From the NCBI RefSeq assembly GCF_002257705.1, contig NZ_LSLK01000076.1, positions 47,328-111,327 of the forward strand: 64,000 bases of DNA, read 5' to 3'. Under the pieces are notes generated by a model. It was not told the origin of the DNA, ran no database searches, and was given only the letters and a program-made list of their open reading frames with translations. Shown in pieces: positions 17,298 through 26,170 of this stretch. The stretch comes from Sporomusa silvacetica DSM 10669 (GTDB taxonomy: Bacteria; Bacillota; Negativicutes; Sporomusales; Sporomusaceae). The number at the start of each line of letters is the position of its first letter. Position 1 is the stretch's first letter. The position numbers and the translations under genes were made by a program.

Positions 17298-17879
17298 TTA
17301 ACCTCTCACCTGCTTTAAAAGCTTAGCCATATTTTTACCCAAAGTTAGAAATGTCTGTATACCTTCTTCATCCTTTTGAACATCACCTGGATTAAGAGCT
17401 AGCGTCATGTTCCAATAGCTGGAAGAAGGTATAATCATCTCGGCAATGCCGAAAAAGAAGTTAATTGCGGAATAAGTAAATGTTGCTCCAGCTCTACGCA
17501 CAGCAACCACCGCAGCTCCCACTTTACCGCGGAGCATATCACCACCGTTAGCCTTGGCTACAAAACCACAGCGATCAATAAGTGCCTTTACTTCTGAAGA
17601 CACATTACTAAAATAAGTTGGCGAACCTATAATAATTCCGTCTGCTTCAATCATTTTCTGGATAAACGTATTCATTTCATCGTCCTGGCGTATACAGTGA
17701 TTATCCTTTTTTTCATAACACTTCCCACAAGCAAGACATCCGAAAACTTTCCGCCCTCCCAGCTGGATAAATTCCGTTTCGATGCCTTCTTTTTCCAACT
17801 CCGCCAGAACCAATTGCAGACTCTGCGCTGTATTACCATTAATTCGTGGACTTCCGTTAAATGCAATCACTTTCAAATC
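17298..17879 (-). CDS. NADPH-dependent FMN reductase / flavodoxin-family oxidoreductase
   Basis: About 193 residues with a flavodoxin-like fold: KVIAFNGSPRINGNT forms the FMN phosphate loop, GSPTYFSNVSSEVKALIDRC the second FMN segment. The pair CLACGKCYEKKDNHC is the iron-sulfur-flavoprotein-like Cys cluster (CxxCxxC and a further Cys), so it may carry an Fe-S centre. I place the start at TTG 17879, preceded by AGAGGAAGAG, because upstream in-frame ATGs lack a ribosome site; the frame is open to 17930. The gene is divergent from an HxlR regulator, which probably controls it. Confidence 0.85.
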   Translation of the reverse strand, partial: DLKVIAFNGSPRINGNTAQSLQLVLAELEKEGIETEFIQLGGRKVFGCLACGKCYEKKDNHCIRQDDEMNTFIQKMIEADGIIIGSPTYFSNVSSEVKALIDRCGFVAKANGGDMLRGKVGAAVVAVRRAGATFTYSAINFFFGIAEMIIPSSSYWNMTLALNPGDVQKDEEGIQTFLTLGKNMAKLLKQVRG

Positions 17880-18031
17880 AATCACTCTTCCTCTCATTTT
17901 ACTACTATATATTTTGGCCATTATCGCCATTACGTAACAATTGAATCTCTCAAATTAAGATATTTCCAGAGAATGTCTTCTCTGATATAATAGTAAATGA
18001 TAGGATACTTTTAGGCAAGTACGCACTTAAT

Positions 18032-18060
18032 TGTGGTATAGTATCTATTTGCATACCACA
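18032..18060. promoter_or_regulatory. Probable HxlR operator
   Basis: TGTGGTAT, 13 bases, ATACCACA: an 8-bp perfect inverted repeat in the divergent region between the flavin reductase and hxlR genes. Placement and symmetry fit a dimeric HxlR regulator. Confidence 0.55.
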
Positions 18061-18104
18061 TTATCAAGCTTAATCCCTAATTAAAACAATTGGAGTGACT
18101 GCAA

Positions 18105-18479
18105 ATGATTACATTCAAAAACATTGAATATCAGTGTGCTATGGAATTAACGCTAGACCTTATTGGTGGCAAATGGAAAGCATTAATTCTCTGGCATTTA
18201 GGGGAAAGTACCCTCCGATTTAGTAAGTTAAAGAAAACATTACCAAAAATAACGCAAAAAATGTTAACCCAACAACTACGGGAACTGGAAGCGAGCGGAC
18301 TAGTGAACCGATATATATATACACAAATTCCGCCTAAAGTAGAATATTCTCTTACACCAGACGGCAAGAGTCTCTTACCTATATTAGACACTTTGTGTCA
18401 ATGGGGTTCGAATTATGCTAATGCCGCAGAACCAATTACTGAAAAAAACACCTGCTACCCATGTTCTGAAAAAGTGTAA
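18105..18479 (+). CDS. HxlR-family transcriptional regulator
   Basis: A 124-residue winged-helix regulator. Family motifs: the early Cys of YQCAMELTLDLIGGKWKALIL, the HTH (FSKLKKTLPKITQKMLTQQLRELEASGLV) and the wing (PKVEYSLTPDGKSL). Cys11 is in the position used for thiol or quinone sensing in YodB/HypR, and the C-terminus has two more cysteines (NTCYPCSEKV). It is divergent from the flavin reductase gene, which fits control of an electrophile or oxidant response. Ligand is inferred only. Confidence 0.9.
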   Translation: MITFKNIEYQCAMELTLDLIGGKWKALILWHLGESTLRFSKLKKTLPKITQKMLTQQLRELEASGLVNRYIYTQIPPKVEYSLTPDGKSLLPILDTLCQWGSNYANAAEPITEKNTCYPCSEKV

Positions 18480-18529
18480 CCCCCTCTGTTTAAACTAATT
18501 CTAACGGCCATGTCGCTATAATAATTGAA

Positions 18530-18576
18530 AATGAAACTCTTACCAAACCTGTAACGAATTTGGCAGGAGTTTCATT
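18530..18576. terminator. Bidirectional terminator between convergent genes
   Basis: AATGAAACTC and CCAAA pair with TTTGG and GAGTTTCATT, followed by T-rich sequence on both strands. It separates hxlR from the convergent tauE-like gene. The same AAACTC-CTGCC type of stem recurs at 22029. Confidence 0.75.
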
Positions 18577-18613
18577 TTCTTTTACAACCAGTTTGGGTAT
18601 CAATTGTTTATGC

Positions 18614-19378
18614 TTACTGCAAAATATCCCACAATTGTTTTCCGATTAGCAGTGTTGTTATCGAGATAAACAACGGTTTAACATAAGCCGCGCCTTTGGC
18701 AATAGCAAATTTTGAACCAGCAATAGCACCAAAAATCATTGCAATGCCCATGGTAAAACCATAAACATAATTGACTGAGCCAGCCAGCAGAAAAGTCGCG
18801 ACTGCACCAAGGTTGCTCGCCATATTGAGTGCCTTGGCATTCCCGGCAGCTACCACAAAATCAAAACCCAGCATTAAAAATACGAAGATTAAAAAAGATC
18901 CTGCCCCCGGTCCGAAAAAGCCGTCATAAAAGCCCAGCGCCAGAGCAGCGCATCCGCCTAAGATGCCAGCTCTTTTATTAATACCTGTATAGGTAGACTT
19001 ATCACCCCAGTCTTTTTTAAACACTGTGTAAATTGCTACTAAAACCAACATAACAATAACTAATGGCTTTAAAAATTCAGGAGGAATCAGCCTTACCGTA
19101 TACGCTCCCAATATTGAACCAATTAAGGCCAAAGGAAAAAGATATTTAACTAAACCAAGGTCCATCTTTCCTGAACGCAAAAATGATATACTACTCGTAC
19201 TAGAACAGCATATTGAGGCAAGTTTGTTAGTTCCCAATACAACACTGGGAGGTAATCCTGTCATAAGTAGTGCCGGCATAGAGATTAAACCGCCGCCACC
19301 AACGACAGAGTCGACAAAAGCAGCAATAAAACCTGCCCCCAATAAAAAACTAAGCATTTCTATACTAATATCGTCCAT
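18614..19378 (-). CDS. TauE/SafE-family membrane exporter
   Basis: A 254-residue membrane protein with about eight helices and the duplicated family motif seen in VDSVVGGGGLISMPALL and in YDGFFGPGAGSFLIF. Members export sulfite, sulfoacetate or other organic anions. ATG 19378 follows GGAGG; the frame is open 41 codons further without a ribosome site. It is divergent from a LysR regulator that probably controls it. The substrate is unknown; sulfur anions are plausible given the sulfur genes later in the window. Confidence 0.88.
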   Translation of the reverse strand: MDDISIEMLSFLLGAGFIAAFVDSVVGGGGLISMPALLMTGLPPSVVLGTNKLASICCSSTSSISFLRSGKMDLGLVKYLFPLALIGSILGAYTVRLIPPEFLKPLVIVMLVLVAIYTVFKKDWGDKSTYTGINKRAGILGGCAALALGFYDGFFGPGAGSFLIFVFLMLGFDFVVAAGNAKALNMASNLGAVATFLLAGSVNYVYGFTMGIAMIFGAIAGSKFAIAKGAAYVKPLFISITTLLIGKQLWDILQ

Positions 19379-19546
19379 AATAACTGACCTCCTGCTTTTC
19401 CATAAGTGCTTTCTGCTATTTTCAATTAAAGCTGTTAGCTGTCGCCCCTTGAGTACATTATATACAATGCTTATACTTAAAGTAAAATGAATTAAATCCA
19501 TTAATAATATGCAAAACTTTAATAATTAGTCAGAGGGACAATCATA

Positions 19547-20440
19547 ATGAACATTGATGACATTCAAGCATTTTTAGCAGTTGTTGCCAATCAAAGTTTA
19601 ACAAAAGCGGCTGAAACTCTTCACTTATCTCAATCTTCCGTGAGTCACCGCCTCAAAAGTCTCGAACAAGAGCTTGGTCTAGTTCTTGTCGAACGGAAAA
19701 AAGGATCAAAAACCATCTCCCTTACTCCCGCCGGTGAAGATTTCATTCTAGTGGCCGAAAAATGGATTCATTTATTGCTAGAAACCCAATCACTAAAATC
19801 ACATACTAGTTTGTCTCTGGCAATTGGTTCAGTTGACAGTGTAAGCACTTATTTATTGCCTACTATTTATCAGCAGCTTATCAACAAGCATCCTACCATG
19901 CGCTTACACATCTATACCAAAAATTCAATCGAACTATATGATTTACTCGAACAACGCATAATTGATATTGCCTTTGTTCTGCAGGAACGACTTATAAAAA
20001 ACATTGAATTAGCACCATTCTTCGCCGAGCCTATGGTCGTTCTCCGCTTAGCCTTGCCGGAGCATCAGTCTATTCAGATTATTCATCCGCAGCAGTTAAA
20101 TCCAGGTGATGAACTATACCATGACTGGTTTCCAACTTATCAGATCTGGCATAACAAATGGTGGGATCCTCTCATCCCACCTCATATTCAGGTAAGTAAT
20201 GGTCCAATGGTATTGCCCTTACTGCGAACACCTCACCAGTGGGCAATTGTTCCCTTATCTATTGCTCAATCCGCCGCAGCAACTCACAAATATACGATTC
20301 AAAAACTTATCAATCCTCCGCCTGATCGGATTTGTTATAAAGTCACCCATAAATTTGCTAAGTCCAGCACTAAAGAAGCGTTGGCTATTTTTGAATCTTT
20401 TGCCACAGAACTTCACAAACAATTTGATTACCTAAACTAA
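19547..20440 (+). CDS. LysR-family transcriptional regulator
   Basis: A 297-residue LTTR. The N-terminal HTH is typical (DIQAFLAVVANQSLTKAAETLHLSQSSVSHRLKSLEQELG), and the rest is a two-lobe effector-binding domain with the family-type patches GSVDSVSTYLLP and DIAFVLQ. It is divergent from the tauE-like exporter gene and probably regulates it together with itself. A strong terminator follows. The effector cannot be deduced. Confidence 0.92.
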   Translation: MNIDDIQAFLAVVANQSLTKAAETLHLSQSSVSHRLKSLEQELGLVLVERKKGSKTISLTPAGEDFILVAEKWIHLLLETQSLKSHTSLSLAIGSVDSVSTYLLPTIYQQLINKHPTMRLHIYTKNSIELYDLLEQRIIDIAFVLQERLIKNIELAPFFAEPMVVLRLALPEHQSIQIIHPQQLNPGDELYHDWFPTYQIWHNKWWDPLIPPHIQVSNGPMVLPLLRTPHQWAIVPLSIAQSAAATHKYTIQKLINPPPDRICYKVTHKFAKSSTKEALAIFESFATELHKQFDYLN

Positions 20441-20454
20441 ATTACGCCAAAAAT

Positions 20455-20495
20455 CAAAATCCTACCATAATGATATCTATAATGGTAGGATTTTG
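20455..20495 (+). terminator. Terminator after lysR
   Basis: CAAAATCCTACCAT pairs with ATGGTAGGATTTTG, a nearly perfect stem with T-rich flanks. Confidence 0.8.
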
Positions 20496-20554
20496 TATAT
20501 TTTAACTGTTTTCTCTAATGAAAATGGTAGCAACAGCTTCCGTTACCTGCCTGA

Positions 20555-20707
20555 CTAGGATTGCCGTAGGAAAAATTTCATAATTTCTTCCTGAGGTACT
20601 GGTTTACTTACTAAATATCCCTGAAATTGATCACACTTATAGCTTCTTAGATATTCGAGTTGTTCCTTTCTTTCAACATAACTGGAGTGAATTTCCTGCA
20701 AAATCAT
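20555..20707 (-). pseudogene. C-terminal remnant of an EAL-domain (c-di-GMP phosphodiesterase) gene
   Basis: The minus strand reads 50 residues containing VERKEQLEYLRSYKCDQFQG and YLVSKPVPQEE, the end of an EAL domain (usual form VET..QL..L...GCD..QGY.FS.P.P). The catalytic EAL motif and nearly all of the domain are missing. The ATG at 20707 has no ribosome site. This is a decayed fragment between lysR and an accessory PIN-domain gene. Confidence 0.7.
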
Positions 20708-20755
20708 GGGGTGATTTCGCTCCCCGCCAGATTTTCCGAGTACTTACCACTGCTA

Positions 20756-21874
20756 TTACCTTTTGGGTTTAAAAATATCAAGATTAGGTTTTGATTTAGT
20801 TCTTGGTTTAGGTGGCTTTGGTTTAGGTGCTTTGGGCTTAGGCGTTGGTCTAATACCTGCCGGGTTTATTATTGCAGGCGGTATCGTAACCTTTACTGGC
20901 TTATTATCTGATTCACTATTTTTTGGCATAACCTTTGCTGCTGGTTTACTATTTGCTGGCATAGTATTGAGTTGCTCAACATCTGGTTTACTATCTGAAG
21001 GCGTACTCGTTGCTGGTTTTCTATCAATTTTAAGAACCGGTGGTTCAATATGGGCTACGTTTGCTAAGAGTGCCTTTGCCTGTAAAATTGGATTATCTGT
21101 TATAAGAATTACTTGTGTGTGCGGATTTGCCCTTACAATTTCAAAATATGATGCAATTACCTGATCATAATTATTATTTATGTCGAGCCATGCAAGTGGG
21201 TTTTCTGTTTTTTGCAAACTACCGGCAAATTTAATTATATTCTGTTCATTAATTTTTACTCCCTCAAAAATATTGCCAAGTTTCGCATATTCTATAATTT
21301 TGTTTTTAATCTTATTTTGCATTTGCTCATTATTTGTAGTGACTTTATCGAGTTCATTTGCTACTATTGGCAATACTACTATTTTAAATCTGTCTATCTC
21401 CTCGAAATTCCACTTTTCGATCTCCGGATTAGCAACCAAAGCATTACTATCGGGAATTAGTAAACAGTATTCATCTGTTACTTCATATGACGCAGCTATC
21501 AAATGCAATTGTAGATCAATAGCTTTCATTGCATTATTAAATTCCTCTTCTTTGTTCATCTTAAAAAGAAAGCCGTTTTGTTCAATGATGTTAAATACTT
21601 TTTGAACTGATATATCCAAAACATTTTGTTGCGTGTTCGGCAAATCAGTTGACAAAAATCGAAACAAATTTATAAAGCGCTTATAATCATTAAGTAACTG
21701 CTCTTGTATTTTTCGTCCATTATCATTCAATTCTTCCCATTCGTAGTCACCTGCCCCCGACATTATTATCTTTGAGTAGTTCCAGCGAATAATATCAGAG
21801 TACTCCATGAGATTGTTCAATTGTTTCTTTAAACTTAATACTTCCGTATTAATATATTGAATTACAGATTGCAC
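20756..21874 (-). CDS. PIN-like domain protein with Pro/Lys-rich tail
   Basis: A 372-residue protein. Residues 1-140 are helical and unassigned. About 140-275 resembles a PIN nuclease: LLIPDSNALVANP carries the first acidic residue, LPIVANELDKV the second, and VILITDNPILQAKA the C-terminal Asp motif. The last 90 residues are low-complexity, rich in Pro, Lys and Ser (KPKAPKPKPPKPRTKSKP), likely to bind nucleic acid or be disordered. The start is GTG 21874 after GAGGGAGAG. AT content is higher than in neighbouring metabolic genes, suggesting transfer. No antitoxin gene is adjacent. RNase activity is inferred from the fold only. Confidence 0.65.
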   Translation of the reverse strand: MQSVIQYINTEVLSLKKQLNNLMEYSDIIRWNYSKIIMSGAGDYEWEELNDNGRKIQEQLLNDYKRFINLFRFLSTDLPNTQQNVLDISVQKVFNIIEQNGFLFKMNKEEEFNNAMKAIDLQLHLIAASYEVTDEYCLLIPDSNALVANPEIEKWNFEEIDRFKIVVLPIVANELDKVTTNNEQMQNKIKNKIIEYAKLGNIFEGVKINEQNIIKFAGSLQKTENPLAWLDINNNYDQVIASYFEIVRANPHTQVILITDNPILQAKALLANVAHIEPPVLKIDRKPATSTPSDSKPDVEQLNTMPANSKPAAKVMPKNSESDNKPVKVTIPPAIINPAGIRPTPKPKAPKPKPPKPRTKSKPNLDIFKPKR

Positions 21875-22028
21875 AAATTTTACTCTCCCTCTAACAACTG
21901 TATAAATCCCTTCAAACGCGGCAATTGGATATGGCGCTATCCATATTCAATGAATATTATAATTATATACATATAATATTTACTAATTGTTTAAAATATA
22001 AGAATCTATAAATTTCCTGTAAAATTAC

Positions 22029-22068
22029 AAAACTCCTACCAAATTCATACAAATTCGGTAGGAGTTTT
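22029..22068. terminator. Hairpin terminator
   Basis: AAAACTCCTACC and AATT pair with AATT and GGTAGGAGTTTT. It follows the minus-strand CotF-like gene. Apart from this hairpin, 21875-22142 shows nothing I can assign. Confidence 0.75.
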
Positions 22069-22142
22069 TATCATTATATGGTTGTAATCGGTTGATCACT
22101 ACTACGTCATTCTTTATTACGACAATATCTCTTCTGGCTTTT

Positions 22143-22634
22143 TTAACTGCTATACATACCGTTGCTGCTCATATAATTGTAAATTCCCTCGCCATGCTCT
22201 TGCTCTTCCTTTTGAATATGGTTTAAAGCTTGCCGTACGCTGGAATCCGAGGATTCAAAAATGGCCGAGTCATAAGCACCTGAAACAAATTTTTCCGTCA
22301 TTAACATGTCACTACAAAGCATTGCGTCAGCTTGACTGGCTGATGATGAAGATGCTGCTGACGTTGCCTGAGTGCTACTTTGCTGACTTAGTTGGGATTG
22401 CTGTGCCTGCTGGCTCTGTTGTCCTTGACTCATACTCGGCACCTGGCCGTTTAAAATTGATGTTAGTGTATTCAAATGTTGCTGTTCCTGCTGGGCGTAG
22501 GATTGAAATAATTGTTTTAACTGGGGATCGCTAGCCTGCTGCGCATTACTCTGATACTTTTGAATACAAACTTTCTCATGGGACTGTTGATCTTGTAGTA
22601 ACTGTTTTTCTTTTTGACTTAGTTGTAATGTCAT
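22143..22634 (-). CDS. CotF-like spore coat protein
   Basis: A 163-residue protein with two ferritin-like helical parts (residues 5-60 and 100-155) joined by a Gln/Ser-rich linker. The first part has EKVCIQKYQSNAQQASDPQLKQLFQ, the second SDMLMTEKFVSGAYDSAIFESSD and HIQKEEQEHGEGIYNYM. This matches the CotF family of coat proteins, which points to an endospore former. ATG 22634 has GAGGAGG upstream; the frame is open ten codons further without one. It is monocistronic; expression in the mother cell is expected but no sigma-E/K promoter was identified. Confidence 0.8.
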   Translation of the reverse strand: MTLQLSQKEKQLLQDQQSHEKVCIQKYQSNAQQASDPQLKQLFQSYAQQEQQHLNTLTSILNGQVPSMSQGQQSQQAQQSQLSQQSSTQATSAASSSSASQADAMLCSDMLMTEKFVSGAYDSAIFESSDSSVRQALNHIQKEEQEHGEGIYNYMSSNGMYSS

Positions 22635-22771
22635 ATATCTGCCTCCTCTAGTTTCCCATAGCATTCCCAGCAGTTGATAATAACATTCAACTTAAATAAA
22701 AATTTGAACTAATTGGCTATAAGTCCATCTGTTATTTCCTTACTTTAAGAACTGTGGTTCAGAATTTGCGA

Positions 22772-23428
22772 CTATTTGAGAAATTCTACCTCGCCAGAAG
22801 CAAGCTTATACTTAGCACCTATGATTTCTACTCCGCGAATGTGAGTAAGGATGGTATCAGCTTTTAAAGCGGCTACCATATTGATAATATTCGCTTGGGA
22901 AGCGGCTTCGTAAATATTTTTGGCGTGTGAATCCCTGGCCGTAGTCACGGCAGGTTGAATCTTAGCCGCAATTGCCTGGATGTTAGGTGGTACATCGCCA
23001 CCATCAATAGTAGCTTTTACAGCACCACACTGCTCATGACCAAGGACAACTACGAGTTTAGCACCCAGATGCTCTACCGCGTATTCTACACTGCCTAGTT
23101 CAATAGGTCCAAGAACATTACCAGCTACACGAATGACAAATATATCACCAAGACCTTGATCAAAAATAAGTTCTGGCGGTACACGCGAATCAGAACAGCT
23201 AACAATTACAGCAAAGGGTACCTGACCTTTTGTTAACTCAGCCCGCCTTACTTTGCCAATTGGCTGTTTGGAATATTGCTCCAGGATAAAGCGGTTATTA
23301 CCGTCTATGAGCATTTTCTGGGCCGTATCGGCAGTCACTAAATTTACCGCTGGCGATGCTAGGACTGGAACAGCAAGAGTCAGAAGCAAAAACATAATCA
23401 ACAAGGGAAAACAGGTAATTTTTTTCAT
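22772..23428 (-). CDS. Exported beta-class carbonic anhydrase
   Basis: A 218-residue protein. The first 24 residues are a signal peptide (MKKI, hydrophobic core, VLA-SP). The zinc site of beta carbonic anhydrases is complete: Cys and the Asp-Arg dyad in VSCSDSRVPPE, and His/Cys in LGHEQCGAVKA. It interconverts CO2 and bicarbonate, here probably in the periplasm. Beta-class enzymes are usually cytoplasmic, so export is noteworthy, although it is known in Gram-negative bacteria. An AAGGAG ribosome site precedes the ATG. Confidence 0.92.
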   Translation of the reverse strand: MKKITCFPLLIMFLLLTLAVPVLASPAVNLVTADTAQKMLIDGNNRFILEQYSKQPIGKVRRAELTKGQVPFAVIVSCSDSRVPPELIFDQGLGDIFVIRVAGNVLGPIELGSVEYAVEHLGAKLVVVLGHEQCGAVKATIDGGDVPPNIQAIAAKIQPAVTTARDSHAKNIYEAASQANIINMVAALKADTILTHIRGVEIIGAKYKLASGEVEFLK

Positions 23429-23584
23429 TCGAATGTGTCATCTCCTTTTCATACCCGCCAATTCACTTCCATGAATTGGCAATCAAAGTTACTCTATGAA
23501 CTAACCAATTACATTTTATATTCCCATAAAAATACAAAAATCCTGCCTAGTTCATGAAGAATATGCCAGTTTTGTTTACCATTC

Positions 23585-24823
23585 TCAAAAAGCCGCACTC
23601 TGTCCAGCAACAAATCCGGAGGACCATGCCCATTGAAGATTGAAGCCCCCGCACTGCCCATCGATATCAATCAATTCACCTGCAAAAAATAAGCCGTTTA
23701 CCAGGTTTGATTCCATGGTGGACGGGTTAATTTCGTTGGTAGCAACACCGCCTGCTGTTACCTGTGCACTAGGCCAGCTTTTTGTTCCGGTTACCTTGAA
23801 TCTCCAATCAGTCAAGATCGCCATGATTTTTTCATGCTCTTGGATTGACAGATTAGTAACAGGCTGCTTTATATCCCTAATGCCTGCTTCTTTCAATAAA
23901 ACGGGAATGAGTCTTTTATTTATCAGACCGACCAGACTAAACTCAACCGTCTTACTGGACCTCTTCTCAAAACGTTTTGTCACAAGCGTTCTGAGGTTTT
24001 CTTTAGACATCATGTCCATAATAGTAATCTTTAATTGAACCTCTTTTTTCTCCTGCAGCAGTTGTGCGGCGCTTCGACTAATTTGTAAAATAGGCGGACC
24101 TGAAACCCCATAATTGCCAAATAAAATATCGCCTTGATCTTTGGCTACTAACTTGCCCTTATGTAAAATTTCAGCAGTCCCTACAAATTTAACCCCATCA
24201 ATTCGTTTAAAAAAAGGTCCTTCGAGTTTTAGTTGAACAAGACCCGGAAAGACATCCATGATCGTGTGACCCAGTTTCTGTGCTAATACAAAGCCATTAC
24301 CATCTGAACCGGTAGAAGGCATAGCCTTTCCCCCGGCAGCGAGGACAACTCTGTCTGTTTGAAAGGTTGAGCCATTTTCTAGCTCAACTGTAAATGTATC
24401 CTTTGACTGCCTTATTTCTTTCACATAGGCGTCACAGATAACGGTAACACCTATTTCATTGAGTTCATATCTCAATACATCTAAGACACTCGAAGCCTGA
24501 TCAGACATCGGAAATACCTTGCCAGCATCCTCAACTTTGTGTGCAATTCCTAATTCTTCAAAAAAAGAAATTGTCTCGGGAATGCTAAATTTAGCTAATG
24601 CGGTGTAGGCAAAGTTGGGGTTGTTCCCTTGATAATGTGAACTATCGGCATAGATGTTAGTAAAATTACACCGACCATTTCCAGTAGTCAAAAGTTTCTT
24701 TCCAATGCGGGGATTTCGCTCCAGTATTGTCACATCCGCACCCTGCCTGCTTGCTGAAATAGCCGCCAACATCCCGGCGGCACCACCGCCCACAACGATT
24801 ACATGCTTTTTTTCTTTAGCCAT
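23585..24823 (-). CDS. HI0933/BaiN-family FAD-dependent oxidoreductase
   Basis: A 412-residue flavoprotein. The N-terminal dinucleotide fold is VIVVGGGAAGMLAAISASRQGADVTILER; the family motif GKKLLTTGNGRCNFTN follows. The C-terminus carries the second FAD contact (NGLFFAGELIDIDGQCGGFNLQWAWSSG). The family includes BaiN, an enzyme of bile acid dehydroxylation, but most members have no known substrate. GAGGTAG precedes the ATG. The gene stands alone. Confidence 0.9.
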   Translation of the reverse strand: MAKEKKHVIVVGGGAAGMLAAISASRQGADVTILERNPRIGKKLLTTGNGRCNFTNIYADSSHYQGNNPNFAYTALAKFSIPETISFFEELGIAHKVEDAGKVFPMSDQASSVLDVLRYELNEIGVTVICDAYVKEIRQSKDTFTVELENGSTFQTDRVVLAAGGKAMPSTGSDGNGFVLAQKLGHTIMDVFPGLVQLKLEGPFFKRIDGVKFVGTAEILHKGKLVAKDQGDILFGNYGVSGPPILQISRSAAQLLQEKKEVQLKITIMDMMSKENLRTLVTKRFEKRSSKTVEFSLVGLINKRLIPVLLKEAGIRDIKQPVTNLSIQEHEKIMAILTDWRFKVTGTKSWPSAQVTAGGVATNEINPSTMESNLVNGLFFAGELIDIDGQCGGFNLQWAWSSGFVAGQSAAF

Positions 24824-24995
24824 AATTGCTACCTCAATATTTCAAAATAATTCTTGCTTACAAGTTATCTGACCCTATTTTCTCCTTTATACTATTTCCC
24901 ATATACCACACAAAACTCCTGCCAAATCCTATATCATTCGGTAAGATTGCTTTGCGTTGCTAAATTATAAATTACTTCTATTCCTTGGTTTTGAA

Positions 24996-25054
24996 TATAA
25001 GAAAAGACCTTATAGTCGTTCTATCCAGGGAAAGTTAACCTTTCCCACTGGATG
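24996..25054 (+). repeat. Palindromic repeat, copy R4 (internal deletion)
   Basis: TATAAGAAAAGACC is joined directly to TAGTCGTTCTATCCAGG and the GGAAAGT..CTTTCC hairpin ending CTGGATG. The ACTTGGC hairpin and the GGCAGAAGCC part are missing. Confidence 0.75.
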
Positions 25055-25055
25055 A

Positions 25056-25080
25056 AAAAAGAGCCTTGTCGGCTCTTATT
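25056..25080 (-). terminator. Terminator of the 34-residue membrane peptide gene
   Basis: On the minus strand AAGAGCC-gacaa-GGCTCTT is followed by TTTT. Its 5' arm overlaps the stop codon of the small gene. Confidence 0.75.
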
Positions 25081-25180
25081 TGTTCTTTTTTTCAAGAAAA
25101 TGTAAAAATACATAGCCTGTAACTACACACCCCGCCAATAATCCCAACAAAATCCCTGTTGCGAAAGAATGCTCTGACAT
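25076..25180 (-). CDS. Small single-span membrane protein (34 residues)
   Basis: Reads MSEHSFATGILLGLLAGCVV followed by TGYVFLHFLEKKNK. It has a hydrophobic helix (about 8-27) and a basic C-terminus, so it should sit in the inner membrane with the C-terminus in the cytoplasm. The ribosome site is AAGGGGTGAAGAG. A terminator overlaps the stop. It is too short for standard calling but has all the signs of a real gene. I cannot assign a function. Confidence 0.65.
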   Translation of the reverse strand: MSEHSFATGILLGLLAGCVVTGYVFLHFLEKKNK

Positions 25181-25320
25181 TCTCTTCACCCCTTATGTTT
25201 TCGTCATTGATTATTTTAGGTTTCTTATAATATTTATTTAAAATTCAGAAATATAGTACCGAAAAATAAATGCATTAGCAATCTCACTCCAACACAATAC
25301 TAAACAAGGAGGTGTGATTA

Positions 25321-25437
25321 ATGCGTGGAAAAAAGCTAAATAAAAGCCGCACCAACCCGATTATCCCCAGGACCACTCCACAGGATGGTGCCTATTTAGA
25401 AACCTTAAAAAAACTGCAGGAAGAAAGGGCAGACTAG
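25321..25437 (+). CDS. Small hypothetical protein (38 residues)
   Basis: Starts MRGKKLNKSRTNPIIP and ends LETLKKLQEERAD. AAGGAGGTGTGATTA gives an excellent ribosome site at the right distance, and a terminator overlaps the stop (GGGCA..TGCCC plus T-run). The N-terminus is basic and the C-terminus a short amphipathic helix. No family recognised. Confidence 0.65.
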   Translation: MRGKKLNKSRTNPIIPRTTPQDGAYLETLKKLQEERAD

Positions 25438-25450
25438 CTGCCCCTTTTTT
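25427..25450 (+). terminator. Terminator of the 38-residue gene
   Basis: GGGCA-gactagc-TGCCC followed by CTTTTTTC; the 5' arm overlaps the end of the coding region. Confidence 0.75.
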
Positions 25451-25799
25451 CATCTGTTTTGATTAGTCGAGTGTGACCAAAGTCTCTGACAGAGATAACG
25501 ACGCAGTTCTTCTATCAAAACCATAATAATTGGACATAACGTCAACAAGCTCCAATCATGCACTGTTAGTGGCTGCACCATAAATATAGCTGCTAAAAAA
25601 GGTGTGTAAATAATATTTGCGATAAGCAGCAATTCTGTTCCAAGTCCTATCCATAGCAAGCGATTCGCCTTTAAGGGAAGCTGCCAAAAGGGCAAATACT
25701 CGGAACGACAGACAAATAGATTGCCAACCTGACAGCGATAATGGCCGCTAAAGTCATGGTCGTAGCATGTTGATATATCTGGCGTGTAGCACTATCGGC
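25450..25799 (-). pseudogene. C-terminal remnant of a P-type cation-transporting ATPase, frameshifted
   Basis: The minus strand reads RQIYQHATTMTLAAIIAV in one frame and continues in another as VGNLFVCRSEYLPFWQLPLK, NRLLWIGLGTELLL and VHDWSLL, the last membrane helices of a calcium/cation P-type ATPase. A one-base frameshift separates the two parts near 25715. No P-domain (DKTGT) or N-terminal region is present, so only the tail of the gene remains. The 81-codon frame 25450-25695 is part of this remnant, not an independent gene. Confidence 0.75.
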
Positions 25800-25803
25800 C
25801 GTA

Positions 25804-25881
25804 TTATAAAGAATTTGTGGCGTCACTTGCAGCCTGCAAGGCAGGTAATTGATTTATTGCCACTTTATCTACCTGCAGCAT
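25804..25881 (-). CDS. Possible 25-residue peptide
   Basis: ATG 25881 has GGGAGG seven bases upstream and reads MLQVDKVAINQLPALQAASD to a TAA at 25804. It lies just upstream of the ATPase remnant and could be a relic or a chance ORF. No homology recognised. Confidence 0.25.
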   Translation of the reverse strand: MLQVDKVAINQLPALQAASDATNSL

Positions 25882-26170
25882 CCTAAACCCTCCCGTTCGT
25901 TTGAGCAAATTGTTTTTAATACCTATAACGTGTGAATGCTTTGCAAAATTCTTTCAGGCGGAATATACAGACAAGGTGAACATATTGCTGTCATTGTTAA
26001 AGAATGAGAATATTCTATCTCATTACCATCTTGTATTCCCATAAAATCATAAAACTCCTGCCAAATTCACACAAAATCCGAGCAGAATTTTTAATTTCAC
26101 TAGGCAATATCCCTACTCGACATTTCCCGGAAATAATACGTAACCGCGGTACCACACTAAAGACACTAAC

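Noticed and set aside
23459..23480. CCAATTCA/TGAATTGG hairpin before the carbonic anhydrase gene
   Set aside because: Short perfect palindrome without T-run; could be an operator or chance, with no further support.
25450..25695. 81-residue membrane protein gene
   Set aside because: It is the end of a P-type ATPase that continues upstream in another frame, so it is a remnant.
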